Assembly (NCBI GenBank): GCA_965232455.1
Contig: OZ246981.1
Span: forward strand, 2,976,001 to 3,040,000
Reading direction: 5' to 3'
DNA from: JBFGFX01 sp965232455
GTDB lineage: Bacteria; Pseudomonadota; Gammaproteobacteria; Steroidobacterales; Woeseiaceae
Length of the DNA stretch: 64,000 nt
The position numbers and the translations under genes are program-made. Shown in pieces: positions 38,781 to 48,216 of this stretch; within the stretch, counting starts at the first letter, position 1; each line of letters starts with the position of its first letter. The notes under the pieces were generated by a model that saw only the letters and a program-made list of their open reading frames with translations, was not told where the DNA came from and searched no databases.

Positions 38781-39131
38781 CTACTCTTGGTTTTCCGGGA
38801 CGGATGTTTCCGCAGCGGCGGGCTCGGGGTTCTTGAGCGCGATGATGCGGAAATGCCGGGTCGTATTGACGATGTTTACAGGAGGCGTGTCGAATTCGAT
38901 GCGTTCGGTCGTCGGACCCGCGACCGGCGGCGAAGTCTCGACCTCCGCCTGCGGCACGGCCCGCCGTAACAGCGCCATGTCCTTGTCCGCGATGTCGATC
39001 ACGACGGATTCGGTCGTGGTGACCTGCTCTACAGTCAGTGATTCCTGATCGACCGCCTGCGGCGCCGTCGGCTCGTTGGCCAGCGCCGGAATGACGCACA
39101 AGATCAGTACGAAGCCGGCTAATAGTCTCAT
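38781..39131 (-). CDS. small exported protein
   Basis: A 116-residue protein with a signal peptide (MRLLAGFVLILCVIPALA, cleavage near 18). The mature part has a Val/Thr-rich central segment ('VDQESLTVEQVTTTESVVID') and ends in a low-complexity acidic tail ('ALKNPEPAAAETSVPENQE'). No family is recognised. Its start overlaps the stop of the preceding exported gene by 4 bp, and the matrixin gene begins 10 bp after its end. It may be a chaperone-like or inhibitory partner of the matrixin, which otherwise lacks a visible propeptide; that idea rests on position only. Confidence 0.6.
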   Translation of the reverse strand: MRLLAGFVLILCVIPALANEPTAPQAVDQESLTVEQVTTTESVVIDIADKDMALLRRAVPQAEVETSPPVAGPTTERIEFDTPPVNIVNTTRHFRIIALKNPEPAAAETSVPENQE

Positions 39132-39730
39132 GGTCTCGCCTCCTCTGCGGCGCGCATCGCGGCCACCTCCTGGCGGATACGCGACTTGAAGTCATCGAGC
39201 ACCCAGGTCTCCGTTTCCAGATCGGTGGCGCTGTCTGCCGCCTGCGTCGAACTCTGACCGGGTTTCGCCGACACGCGACGTTCGTCGGCATAGACGCGCT
39301 TGGCACCTTGGGCATCCGGCTCCATCCGCATGTAGGTCTGCTTGCCGGCAACCAGTCGCAGCTGGCCGGACTCATCGCGACGTGCGAACAGGATGACCTC
39401 GTCGTCCGAGCGTATCTGCACGCCATTGGACAGGCGCGTCGTCACAGGCACCTTGAGCACCGGATGGATCGCCGTACCGCCTGCGACCAGCACTTCGACG
39501 GACCGGGTACTGCCGCCCGTCAGGTCCTCGATGACATCGAAGCTCGAGGTGGTGAATACCTTGCCGTTGCGCCACTCGGTCCGCGTCGCCGTCACCTGTG
39601 CGTGCAGGATCTCGTCGGCGGCGCCCACTTTTTCATTGAGCGTCAGGGATCGGCCGATCTCGGCGCGAGCGGCCGGCGAGCCGATCAGCACGGCGGCGAT
39701 GAATGCAATCGTCAGGCTTGATCGTCTCAT
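39128..39730 (-). CDS. exported protein of unknown function in the surface operon
   Basis: A 200-residue protein with a signal peptide (MRRSSLTIAFIAAVLIGSPAARA). The core (about 30-150) is beta-rich: 'VGAADEILHAQVTATRTEWRNGKVFTTSSFDVIEDLTGG', 'VEVLVAGGTAIHPVLKVPV' and 'DEVILFARRDESGQLRLVAGKQ'. Small extracytoplasmic proteins of this pattern, with a G-N-G-K loop and a long Val-rich strand, are often encoded beside exported matrixins, but no named domain can be given. The C-terminus is helical and charged. It overlaps both the cohesin giant (39727-39730) and the next small gene (39128-39131) by 4 bp, so the trio is translationally coupled. Confidence 0.6.
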   Translation of the reverse strand: MRRSSLTIAFIAAVLIGSPAARAEIGRSLTLNEKVGAADEILHAQVTATRTEWRNGKVFTTSSFDVIEDLTGGSTRSVEVLVAGGTAIHPVLKVPVTTRLSNGVQIRSDDEVILFARRDESGQLRLVAGKQTYMRMEPDAQGAKRVYADERRVSAKPGQSSTQAADSATDLETETWVLDDFKSRIRQEVAAMRAAEEARP

Positions 39731-42700
39731 GGTAACTCGTACTCGATGACGAGCCGCGGCGCCAGTGCCGAGGCAGTGTTGAAAGAGTTGGCCACGCGTC
39801 GGCCACTGCCTTCGATCAGGAGCACAATATCCTGTTCGATGACGCTGCGCGGCAGGAGCAGCAGCTCCTGAATGATCGGACTCAGGTCCGGGGTGCGCTG
39901 GGCGTCGCCGGCATCACCGACCGCGATCCATGGCACCACCGTCCAATCGACCGTGGCCGCGGTCATCGGTCGGCCGCTCAGATCACCGTGGACCCTCCGG
40001 AAGAATCCCGGTTCGGGCGTTGCTTCGCCGCGTACTGTGACCATGGCCGCGTCATCCGTAGCCTTCTTGGTGGTGAACTGCACCCAGGCACCGCGGACGA
40101 TGGCGTCGCTCGGCAGTATCACATTGGTGAAACGCAGGCCCACCAGCTGCAGAGCGCCGTTCCCCCGCGCACCGATGTCGAGCGGTCCGAAACGGACGAC
40201 CTCACCGGTCACGACGTCTTCCTCAGCGTCGTCGCGCGCGGCCGCGATCGCGACTTCCACCGTGCCGACGAAGCCCGGTTCCGGCCAGACGGCCCAGTCG
40301 AACGGCACGTCGGTAATCTCGATACCGTCGTCGACGCCGATCCGCACCGAGTAGTTACCGACAGAGTCAGACGCGACCGTGCCGGCGATCACGCCGGTCG
40401 CGGGATCGATCGTGAGACCCGGTGGCAGTCCCTTGGCCGTGTATGTCAGCGCGTTGCCGTCCGGGTCCGTCGCCATGATCGGCAGGCTGACGACGTCGCC
40501 GGTCCGCGATAGCTGATCCCCCGGATTGTCGACGACCGGCGGCTGGTTCGGTGGCGGTGGGTTGAATTCAACGGTAAGGACAGCCGCTGCGACGCTCTTC
40601 GAGTTTTTCGACTCGGCAACGCGGCGGCCGCTGCCGCCGATCAGGATCGCGACCGAGTTACCGGCCTGCCAGTCGGGTCGCAACGTGATCTCTTGCAGGA
40701 TCGGCGCGAGATCCGGCGACTGCTGCTCGGGCCCCGCGTCACCGGCACTCAGCCACTCGGCGACCGTCCAGTCGACAGAGGCGACTGTCTGCTCGCGGCT
40801 GGACAGATTGGCGCCGGTCGCCTTGAACACCGCCGCATCGCCGCTCGCCTCACCGCGGAGCTCAAGATCGGTCGACTCGCTGCCAGGCTCGCGCGCCGTC
40901 AGCTGGATCCATGCATTCGCGACCGTAGCGCCGCGCGGGATCTGCACGTTGCGGAAGCGCAGCCCGACCAGCTGTCCGACGCCATCACTACGCGTCACCA
41001 GATCGAGGGCCGTGTTGCGGATGACGGACTGATCATCGAGGCTCTCTTCCGCGTCGTCCGGATTGCGCTTGATCGGGATCGTCAGCGTGACGATCGGTGC
41101 CGGTTCCTGCACGGTCCAGTCGAAGGACACGGTCACAGTATCGGTGCCGTCACTGACGCTGACCGTCGCCGCATAACTGCCGACGGACGCCGCCTCGATC
41201 GTGCCGGTGATCGCGCCGGTCTGCGCATCGATCGCGAGACCCGGCGGCAGACCGTCCGCTGTGAAGCTCAGCGTGTCACCGTCGGCGTCGCTCGCAACGA
41301 TCTGAAGATCGACGTCGTCGCCCTCTTCATTGGTCTGGTTCCCCGGATTCGTGACGTCTGGCGGCGTGTTCGCGGCCGACTCGACGAGCCACTCGAACGC
41401 GGTCGTCGCGTCGTCGGCGCCGTCGGTTACCGTCACGGTCACCGCGTAGGCACCGGGCGCATCGGCGAGTGTGCCACCCACTGCGCCGCTGGCGGGGTCG
41501 ATGACCAGATCGGGCGGCAGGCCAACGGCAGAGAACGTGAGTGGGTCGCCGTCCGGGTCGCTGGCGATGACCTGCAGCAGGACCGTGTCGCCGACCTGTC
41601 CGGTCTGATCGGTGACGGGCGTCAGGCTCGGGCTGCGGTTGACGTCCGCAACCGTCCAGGCGAAACCGGCAGTCGTCGAATCGGTGCCATCGTTCACGGA
41701 CACGGTGATCGCGTAGGTGCCAGCCGCATCGAAGCCGAGCGTCCCGCTGATATTGCCGGTGGCCGGATCGATTGCGATCCCCGGCGGCAGCCCGACCGCG
41801 CCGTAGGTCAGCGTATCACCATCTTCGTCCGTGCCGGTCACTGCCAGGCTGACGATGTCGCCTTCGTCGTTCGTCTGGGCAGCGGGTGGGGTCACTGCCG
41901 GCGCACGATTCGTATTGTTAACCAGCCAGGAGAATCCGCCGCTATCGGACAGCACGCCGTCGCTGACGTTTACCGTCACCGCGTAGGTCCCCGCGGCGTC
42001 GAAATCGAGCAGCCCGGTGATCAGGCCCGTCGACGGCGCGATCGCGAGACCGGTTGGCAGACCGGTCGCCGCATAGGTCAATGGATCAGCGTCTGCGTCG
42101 GACGCGATCACCTGCAGTGAGACGGTGTCACCCTCGGCATTGGTTTGCGGACCGGGCACCGTCAGGACAGGTGCGGCGTTGCCCGCCACCACTAGCCAGT
42201 CGAAACCGACGGTGGTCGATTCGGCGGCATCGCTCGCGGTCACGGCCGCGGTGTAACTGCCGGCTGCACCCGTATCGATCTCGCCGGCGATCAGTCCGGT
42301 CACCGCATCGATGCCCAGACCGGGTGGCAGGCCTGTTGCCGAGAATGTCAGCGTATCGCCATCCTCGTCGGCCGCAACGATCGGCAGATTGACGATGTCG
42401 CCCTCGGCGTTCGACTGCGGACCCGGCGACGTGACGGTCGGCGCCCGATTCACGTCATTGACGGTCCAGTTGATCGTCGTGCCGGCGGTATCGACCCCAT
42501 CGGTGACGTTGATCAGCGTTGTGTACGTCCCCGCCGCGTCAAAGTCGAGCGCGCCGCCGATGACGCCGCCCGCCGGATCAATGGCCAGTCCCGGCGGCAG
42601 TCCGGTCGCGGAGAATGTCAGCGTATCGCCGTCGGGATCGTTAGCCACCACCGGCAGATTGACGACGTCGCCTTCGGCACTGAACTGGTCACCCGGCGAC

Positions 42701-45700
42701 GTCAACTCGGGCGAACGATTCACGCCCCCCACCGTCCAGGTGAAGTTAGAGGCAACGCTCACACTGCCATCGCCCACGTTCACCGACACGTTGTAGCTGC
42801 CGGCCGCAGCGAAGCTCAGGGTGCCGGAGATCAGACCGCTGACGGCATCGATGCCGAGACCCGGCGGCAGTCCGACGGCACCGTAGGTCAGTGTGTCACC
42901 GTCCTCGTCGGTTGCAACGATCTGCAGACTGACCGCCTCGCCTTCGTCGTCCTGCTGCGGACCCGGCGGCACGATCTCCGGCGGGCGATTGACGTCTGCG
43001 ACGGTCCAGTTGAAGTTCGCGACGGCCGTGTCGGCGCCATCCGTCACGTTCACCTGCACGGCGTAGCCGCCGGCGCTGTCGAAGCCGAGAGTGCCGGAGA
43101 TAAGACCGCTGACCGGATCGATCGCCAGGCCCGGTGGCAGCCCGGTGGCGCCGTACGTCAATGCATCGCCATCCGGATCGCTGGCTATCAGCGCGACGCC
43201 GATGGTGTCGCCTTCGTCGCTGCTTTGATCTGCCGGTGCCGTCAATGTCGGCGCACGGTTCACATCGGCGACATTGATCACGAAGCTCGCTGTGGCCGTG
43301 TCGGTGCCGTCGTCGACGCTCACCTGCACGGTGTAGGTGCCGACCGTATCGAAGCCAAGCACGCCCGCGATGTCGCCGGTCGTCGCTGCAATCGCAAGAC
43401 CCGCTGGCAGGCCAGTGGCGCCGAAGGTGAGCGTGTCGCCATCGGCGTCAGTGGCGGTCGCCGACAAATTGATCGTGTCGCCTTCTTCGGCAAATTGTTC
43501 GGCAGGGACGGTCAGCTCCGGCGCGCGATTGACTTCGGTGACCGTCCAGGCGAACTGGGTCTCGGTCGTGTCGGTACCGTCGGCGACGGTGACGCGCGTG
43601 TTGTAGGCGCCGGCCGCATCGAAGCCGATCGCGCCCGCGATCGCACCGCTCGCAGGATCGATCGCCAGGCCAGGCGGGAGATCGACGGCGGCGTAGGTCA
43701 GCGTGTCGCCATCCGGGTCGCTGGCGACAATAGTCAGATCGACCGTATCGCCTTCGTCGTTCAGCTGGCTGCCCGGGTTAGTGACGTCGGGCGCACGATT
43801 GACCTCATTGACGGTCCAGCCGAAACCAACGTTTACGGTCTCTGTCCCGTCGGAGACGGTCGCCTGCACGGCATAGACGCCGGCCGCATCGAAGCCCAGC
43901 GTGCCGGTGATCGCGCCGCTGGCAGGATCGATGGCCAGGCCCGGCGGCAGGCCGGTGGCGCCGTAGTTCAGCGTGTCGCCGTCCGGGTCGTTGCCAGCAA
44001 GCAGCAAGTTCACGATCTCGCCCTCGTCGCTCGTCTGGTCGCCTGGCGACGTCAGGCTCGGTGCACGATTGACGTCGTTCACCGTCCAGTTGAAGCTGCC
44101 GTTCGTCGTGTCACCGCCGTCCGACACGCTGAGGTTGACGACGTAGGCGCCGGCGGCATCGAAGTCCACGGTACCGGTGATCGCGCCGCCGACGGCATCG
44201 ATGCCAAGCCCCGGCGGCAATCCGGTTGCACCGAAGGTCAGCGTATCGCCATCGGGATCGCTGGCGGCTACCGGCAGGTTCACAACGTCACCCTCGTCGT
44301 TGACCTGTGCGGCGGGCGTCGTCAGGTCCGGCGCTCGATTGACGTCGGCGACGATCCAGTCGAAGGCGACGGTGGCCGTATCGACACCGTCGGTGGCGCT
44401 GGCCTGGACCGGGTAATTGCCGGCGGCGTCGAAACCGAGCGAGCCGGTGATGCGGCCGTTCGCGGTGTCGATGCCAATTCCGGGCGGCAGGCCGGCGGCT
44501 GCGTAGGTGAGCGGTTCGCCATCGCCGTCCGCACCGACCAGTTGCAGATCGACGTTGTCGCCCTCGTCATTCGTCTGCGTGCCGGGATTGTCGAGCGTCG
44601 GCGCCTGATTGACACCGCCAACGGTCCAGACAAACGCTGCCGAGTCGTCGAGGTCGCCGTCGCTCACGGTCAGCATCACGTCGTAGGTCCCGGCCGATGC
44701 GAAGTCGAGGGTACCGCTTATCACACCGGAAACCGAGTCGATCCCGAGTCCCGGCGGCAGGCCGGTGGCAGCGTAGGTCAGCGTATCGCCGTCCGGGTCA
44801 TTGGCCGATACGGCCAGAGACACCACCTCACCCTCATCACTCTGCTGAGCGCCGGGAGATGCGAGTACCGGGGCGCGGTTCTGGTTCGCGACGGTCCAGG
44901 CGAAATTCACCGTCGCGGTGTCCGTGCCGTCGGTGACCGTCGCGGTGGCGGCGTAGCCGCCGGCCGCATCGAAGCCGAGATTGCCGGCGATGACGCCGGA
45001 CGCTGGATCGATCGCCAGGCCAGGTGGCAAGCCGGCCGCTCCATAGGTCAGCGTATCGCCGTCGGCGTCCGCACCGACGAGCGCAAGATTCACCGTATCG
45101 CCCTCGTCGTTCGTCTGGTCGCCGGGCGACGCGAGCGTCGGCGCCTGATTCACGGCGGTAACGGTCCATGTGAAGCCGACGTTCGCAGTCTCGGCACCGT
45201 CCGTCACGCTCGCATTGACCGGGTAGACGCCGGCGCTGTCGAAGTCCAGCGTGCCGGTGATTGCGCCGCTCGCCGGATCGATCCCCAGACCCGGCGGCAG
45301 ACCGGTCGCACTGAAGGTCAGCGTGTCGCCATCCGCATCCGCGCCGGCCAGCACGAGATTCACGGTGTCGCCCTCGTCATCCTGCTGGTCACCCGGCGAC
45401 GCGAGCGTGGGTGCCCGGTTCACGTCGTTGACGGTCCAGTTGAAACTCGCATTGTCCGCGACCGTGCCATCGCTCACGCTGACCTGCACGATGTAAACGC
45501 CGGCCGCATCGAAGCCGAGCGTGCCGATGACCGCGCCGTTCGCCGGATCGATGCCGAGACCCGGCGGCAGACCGGTCGCGCCGAACGTGAGCGTATCGCC
45601 GTCCGCATCACTGGCGACCACGACGAGATTAATCGTGTCGCCCTCATCGCTGGTCTGGTCCGCTGGCGGCGTAAGTACCGGCGCCTGATTCTGATCGTTG

Positions 45701-48216
45701 ACGGTCCAGGTGATGTTCGCCGTCGCGGTATCGGTGCCGTCACCGACCGTGAACGTGACGGGGTACGTCCCGGCGGCGTCGAAACCCAGGGTACCGCTGA
45801 CGGTCCCCGTCGCTGAATCGATCGCCAGGCCCGTCGGCAAGCCGGTCGCACCGTAGGTCAGCGTATCGCCATCCGGGTCAGTCGCCGCGAGTCCGAGACC
45901 GACGACGTCACCTTCGTCATTGAACTGATCGCCTGGCGAGGTGAGTGTCGGCGCACGGTTGACGTCGTTGACGGTCCAGTCGAAAGTGACGTCGTCCGTA
46001 TCGGTGCCGTCCGTGACGTTCACGTTGACGATATAGGCTCCGGCCGCATCGAAGCCGAGCGTCCCGGCGATCACACCGCTGGCCGTATCGATCGCGAGGC
46101 CCGGCGGCAGGCCGGTCGCGCCGAAAGTCAGGACGTCGCCATCGGCATCGTTGGCGACGATGCCCAGACTGATGACGTCGCCTTCATCGTTGACCTGCGC
46201 GCCCGGGGAAGTGAGGGCCGGTGTCTGATTGACGTCGCCGACGGTCCAGTTGAATTGAGCCGTTCCCGTGTCGGTTCCGTCCGCTGCGCTCACCTCGACC
46301 GTGTAGTTGCCCGCCGAATCGAACGGCAGCGTGCCGGTGATCGTGCCCGAGGCCGGATCGATCGCCAGGCCGGGCGGCAGGCCCGTTGCGCCCCAGGTCA
46401 GGGTGTCGCCGTCGTCATCCGTTGCGACGATCGGAAGATTGACGGCGTCGCCTTCGTCGTTGATCTGATCGGCGGGCGTTGTGATGACCGGAGCGCGATT
46501 GGTCTCGTTGACCGTCCAGTTGAAGCTGGCGTTGTCCGTGTCGGTTCCGTCCGTGACGTTGACAATGACTGGATAGATACCGGCCGCCTCGAAGTCCAGT
46601 GTGCCAGTGATAGCGCCGGTTGCGGGATCGATGCCGAGGCCCGGCGGCAGGCCGGACGCACCGAAAGTAAGCGTATCGCCGTCAGCATCGGTCGCCGCCA
46701 GCAGCAGATTGACCGCATCGCCTTCGTCGTCGAGTTGGTCGCCGGGATTGGTCAGCACCGGCGATCGGTTCACATCGTTAACGGTCCAGTTGAAGCTAGC
46801 CGCATCGGTGTCGGTGCCGTCCGATACGGTCGCGTTGACGACGTAAACGCCGGCCGCGTCGAAGCCCAGCGTGCCGGAGATCAGTCCACTGGCAGCGTCG
46901 ATGCCGAGACCGGGCGGCAATCCGGTCGCGCCGAAGGTCAGCGTGTCACCGTCGGCGTCGCTGCCGGTCAGGGTCAGCGCGACGACGTCGCCCTCGTCGT
47001 CGATCTGGTCGGACGGCAAATTGAGCGTTGGCGTCCGGTTGGTCGCGGTAACAATCCAGGTGAAGCCGACAATCGCCGTATCGTTACCGTCGTTCGCCGT
47101 AACCTGGACGGCGTAAGTGCCTTCCGAGTCGAAGCTCAGCGTGCCACTGATGAGGCCACTTGCCGCGTCGATGTCGACGCCGGGCGGCAGGCCGGTAGCG
47201 CCGAGGGTCAGGACGTCACCGTCCGGATCGTTCGCGACGATCGCCAGGCTTACCGGATCTCCCTCGCGGTTTGTCTGGTCACCGGGATTCGTGACAGCCG
47301 GAGGCCGGTTCGTGTTGATCACAGTCAGCGAGAACACTTCGTCGGTGGTCAGTTGGCTGTCGAACGCCGTAACCGTGATCGGGTACACACCGGCATCGAG
47401 GAAGCCGGGTGTTGCCGTGATCGTGCCGGTGCCGTCACCGTTGTCGACCAGGCCGGCGAACGCCGGCAGGCCGGTTGCCGACAGCGTCAGCGGATCGCCG
47501 TCCGGATCGGTTGCCGATATCGGGACATCGAGTATCGCACCTTCGGCGACGGACCGTGCGCCGATCGCCGCAAGCACGGGAGGGAGATTGCCGGCGCCAC
47601 CCGTGACGGTGACGGGCAACGTGACTGCTCCATGACCGATCGGTGCCGGCGGATCGTCGCTATTCGCCAGCACCGAGTTGCTGATCGTAATCGTCGCGTC
47701 CCCTTCCTGCTGCGCGACTATCTCGAGCAGGGCGATCGCACCGCCACCGGTCGCCGGGGCGTCTGCACCGCGCGTGCCGTAGACGATCTGCACGCTGCCG
47801 ACAACATTGTCGATCAGCTCGGGACCCTGCATCGCCGTCCGGCCCGTCTCCGTCAACTGCCAGACGGGATCGGGACACGGTGCCTCGCCGCGGACGGTCT
47901 CACAGAGTGCGTTGCCACCGAGTGGCGCGAACGGCGGGACCGTGCCGCGGAACGCTTCGTTCGGATTGACCACACGGATGACCGACGGGTCGAACGTCAG
48001 AGAGATCTGGTAGGCACTCAGCGATTCGGGATCGAGGCCACTCACCGTGACCGCAACCAGGCGGCTCTCGCCGACCGGCATCGCCAGATTCACAGGCGAG
48101 AAGTCGATCGACTGCGCGCGCGACGCCGTGGCGGCGCCGAGACACGCGACGAGCAGCGCGAGCCAGGCCGCGCGACTCGCAATTTTGCGCCTGTCAGTTG
48201 AACGGCGCACTTTCAC
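39727..48216 (-). CDS. giant exported cohesin-domain protein with 25 He_PIG Ig-like repeats
   Basis: About 2829 residues. A leader (ending ASRAQS) is followed by a cohesin domain (about residues 37-200: 'IDFSPVNLAMPVGESRLVAVTVSGL', 'AYQISLTFDPSVIRVVNP', 'AIALLEIVAQQEGDATITISNS'). Twenty-four contiguous He_PIG-type repeats of about 90 residues follow, each with 'EGD.V.L', 'DPDGDTLTFGATGLPPGL.ID' and 'FDAAG.Y.V.V.V.DG'. A conserved exported module of about 175 residues ('LVGLRF.NV.IP.GA.V..AW'), one more He_PIG repeat and a second copy of that module complete it. The cohesin could bind the dockerin protein encoded immediately upstream. GTG 48216 is used; ATG 48252 adds 12 residues and overlaps the dockerin gene by 59 bp. 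No anchor signal was seen. Confidence 0.88.
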   Translation of the reverse strand: MKVRRSTDRRKIASRAAWLALLVACLGAATASRAQSIDFSPVNLAMPVGESRLVAVTVSGLDPESLSAYQISLTFDPSVIRVVNPNEAFRGTVPPFAPLGGNALCETVRGEAPCPDPVWQLTETGRTAMQGPELIDNVVGSVQIVYGTRGADAPATGGGAIALLEIVAQQEGDATITISNSVLANSDDPPAPIGHGAVTLPVTVTGGAGNLPPVLAAIGARSVAEGAILDVPISATDPDGDPLTLSATGLPAFAGLVDNGDGTGTITATPGFLDAGVYPITVTAFDSQLTTDEVFSLTVINTNRPPAVTNPGDQTNREGDPVSLAIVANDPDGDVLTLGATGLPPGVDIDAASGLISGTLSFDSEGTYAVQVTANDGNDTAIVGFTWIVTATNRTPTLNLPSDQIDDEGDVVALTLTGSDADGDTLTFGATGLPPGLGIDAASGLISGTLGFDAAGVYVVNATVSDGTDTDAASFNWTVNDVNRSPVLTNPGDQLDDEGDAVNLLLAATDADGDTLTFGASGLPPGLGIDPATGAITGTLDFEAAGIYPVIVNVTDGTDTDNASFNWTVNETNRAPVITTPADQINDEGDAVNLPIVATDDDGDTLTWGATGLPPGLAIDPASGTITGTLPFDSAGNYTVEVSAADGTDTGTAQFNWTVGDVNQTPALTSPGAQVNDEGDVISLGIVANDADGDVLTFGATGLPPGLAIDTASGVIAGTLGFDAAGAYIVNVNVTDGTDTDDVTFDWTVNDVNRAPTLTSPGDQFNDEGDVVGLGLAATDPDGDTLTYGATGLPTGLAIDSATGTVSGTLGFDAAGTYPVTFTVGDGTDTATANITWTVNDQNQAPVLTPPADQTSDEGDTINLVVVASDADGDTLTFGATGLPPGLGIDPANGAVIGTLGFDAAGVYIVQVSVSDGTVADNASFNWTVNDVNRAPTLASPGDQQDDEGDTVNLVLAGADADGDTLTFSATGLPPGLGIDPASGAITGTLDFDSAGVYPVNASVTDGAETANVGFTWTVTAVNQAPTLASPGDQTNDEGDTVNLALVGADADGDTLTYGAAGLPPGLAIDPASGVIAGNLGFDAAGGYAATATVTDGTDTATVNFAWTVANQNRAPVLASPGAQQSDEGEVVSLAVSANDPDGDTLTYAATGLPPGLGIDSVSGVISGTLDFASAGTYDVMLTVSDGDLDDSAAFVWTVGGVNQAPTLDNPGTQTNDEGDNVDLQLVGADGDGEPLTYAAAGLPPGIGIDTANGRITGSLGFDAAGNYPVQASATDGVDTATVAFDWIVADVNRAPDLTTPAAQVNDEGDVVNLPVAASDPDGDTLTFGATGLPPGLGIDAVGGAITGTVDFDAAGAYVVNLSVSDGGDTTNGSFNWTVNDVNRAPSLTSPGDQTSDEGEIVNLLLAGNDPDGDTLNYGATGLPPGLAIDPASGAITGTLGFDAAGVYAVQATVSDGTETVNVGFGWTVNEVNRAPDVTNPGSQLNDEGDTVDLTIVASDPDGDTLTYAAVDLPPGLAIDPASGAIAGAIGFDAAGAYNTRVTVADGTDTTETQFAWTVTEVNRAPELTVPAEQFAEEGDTINLSATATDADGDTLTFGATGLPAGLAIAATTGDIAGVLGFDTVGTYTVQVSVDDGTDTATASFVINVADVNRAPTLTAPADQSSDEGDTIGVALIASDPDGDALTYGATGLPPGLAIDPVSGLISGTLGFDSAGGYAVQVNVTDGADTAVANFNWTVADVNRPPEIVPPGPQQDDEGEAVSLQIVATDEDGDTLTYGAVGLPPGLGIDAVSGLISGTLSFAAAGSYNVSVNVGDGSVSVASNFTWTVGGVNRSPELTSPGDQFSAEGDVVNLPVVANDPDGDTLTFSATGLPPGLAIDPAGGVIGGALDFDAAGTYTTLINVTDGVDTAGTTINWTVNDVNRAPTVTSPGPQSNAEGDIVNLPIVAADEDGDTLTFSATGLPPGLGIDAVTGLIAGEIDTGAAGSYTAAVTASDAAESTTVGFDWLVVAGNAAPVLTVPGPQTNAEGDTVSLQVIASDADADPLTYAATGLPTGLAIAPSTGLITGLLDFDAAGTYAVTVNVSDGVLSDSGGFSWLVNNTNRAPAVTPPAAQTNDEGDIVSLAVTGTDEDGDTLTYGAVGLPPGIAIDPATGNISGTLGFDAAGTYAITVSVNDGTDSTTAGFAWTVADVNRSPSLTPVTDQTGQVGDTVLLQVIASDPDGDPLTFSAVGLPPDLVIDPASGAVGGTLADAPGAYAVTVTVTDGADDATTAFEWLVESAANTPPDVTNPGNQTNEEGDDVDLQIVASDADGDTLSFTADGLPPGLAIDAQTGAITGTIEAASVGSYAATVSVSDGTDTVTVSFDWTVQEPAPIVTLTIPIKRNPDDAEESLDDQSVIRNTALDLVTRSDGVGQLVGLRFRNVQIPRGATVANAWIQLTAREPGSESTDLELRGEASGDAAVFKATGANLSSREQTVASVDWTVAEWLSAGDAGPEQQSPDLAPILQEITLRPDWQAGNSVAILIGGSGRRVAESKNSKSVAAAVLTVEFNPPPPNQPPVVDNPGDQLSRTGDVVSLPIMATDPDGNALTYTAKGLPPGLTIDPATGVIAGTVASDSVGNYSVRIGVDDGIEITDVPFDWAVWPEPGFVGTVEVAIAAARDDAEEDVVTGEVVRFGPLDIGARGNGALQLVGLRFTNVILPSDAIVRGAWVQFTTKKATDDAAMVTVRGEATPEPGFFRRVHGDLSGRPMTAATVDWTVVPWIAVGDAGDAQRTPDLSPIIQELLLLPRSVIEQDIVLLIEGSGRRVANSFNTASALAPRLVIEYELP
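41100..47595 (-). repeat. 24 tandem ~270-bp repeats encoding He_PIG Ig-like domains
   Basis: A 6.5-kb block inside the cohesin gene made of 24 in-frame units of about 270 bp, each encoding one Ig-like domain of about 90 residues with a shared core ('GLPPGL.ID...G.I.GTL.FDAAG'). Units are similar but not identical. A 25th copy is separated from the block near 40270-40555. Confidence 0.85.

Noticed and set aside
41100..47595. Regular spacing that might be taken for a CRISPR array
   Set aside because: Units are about 270 bp, in frame and protein-coding, not short repeats with unique spacers.
43225..48201. Very long plus-strand frames (863 and 648 residues) across the cohesin giant
   Set aside because: They are periodic shadows of the Ig-like repeat DNA on the opposite strand, with no recognisable family.
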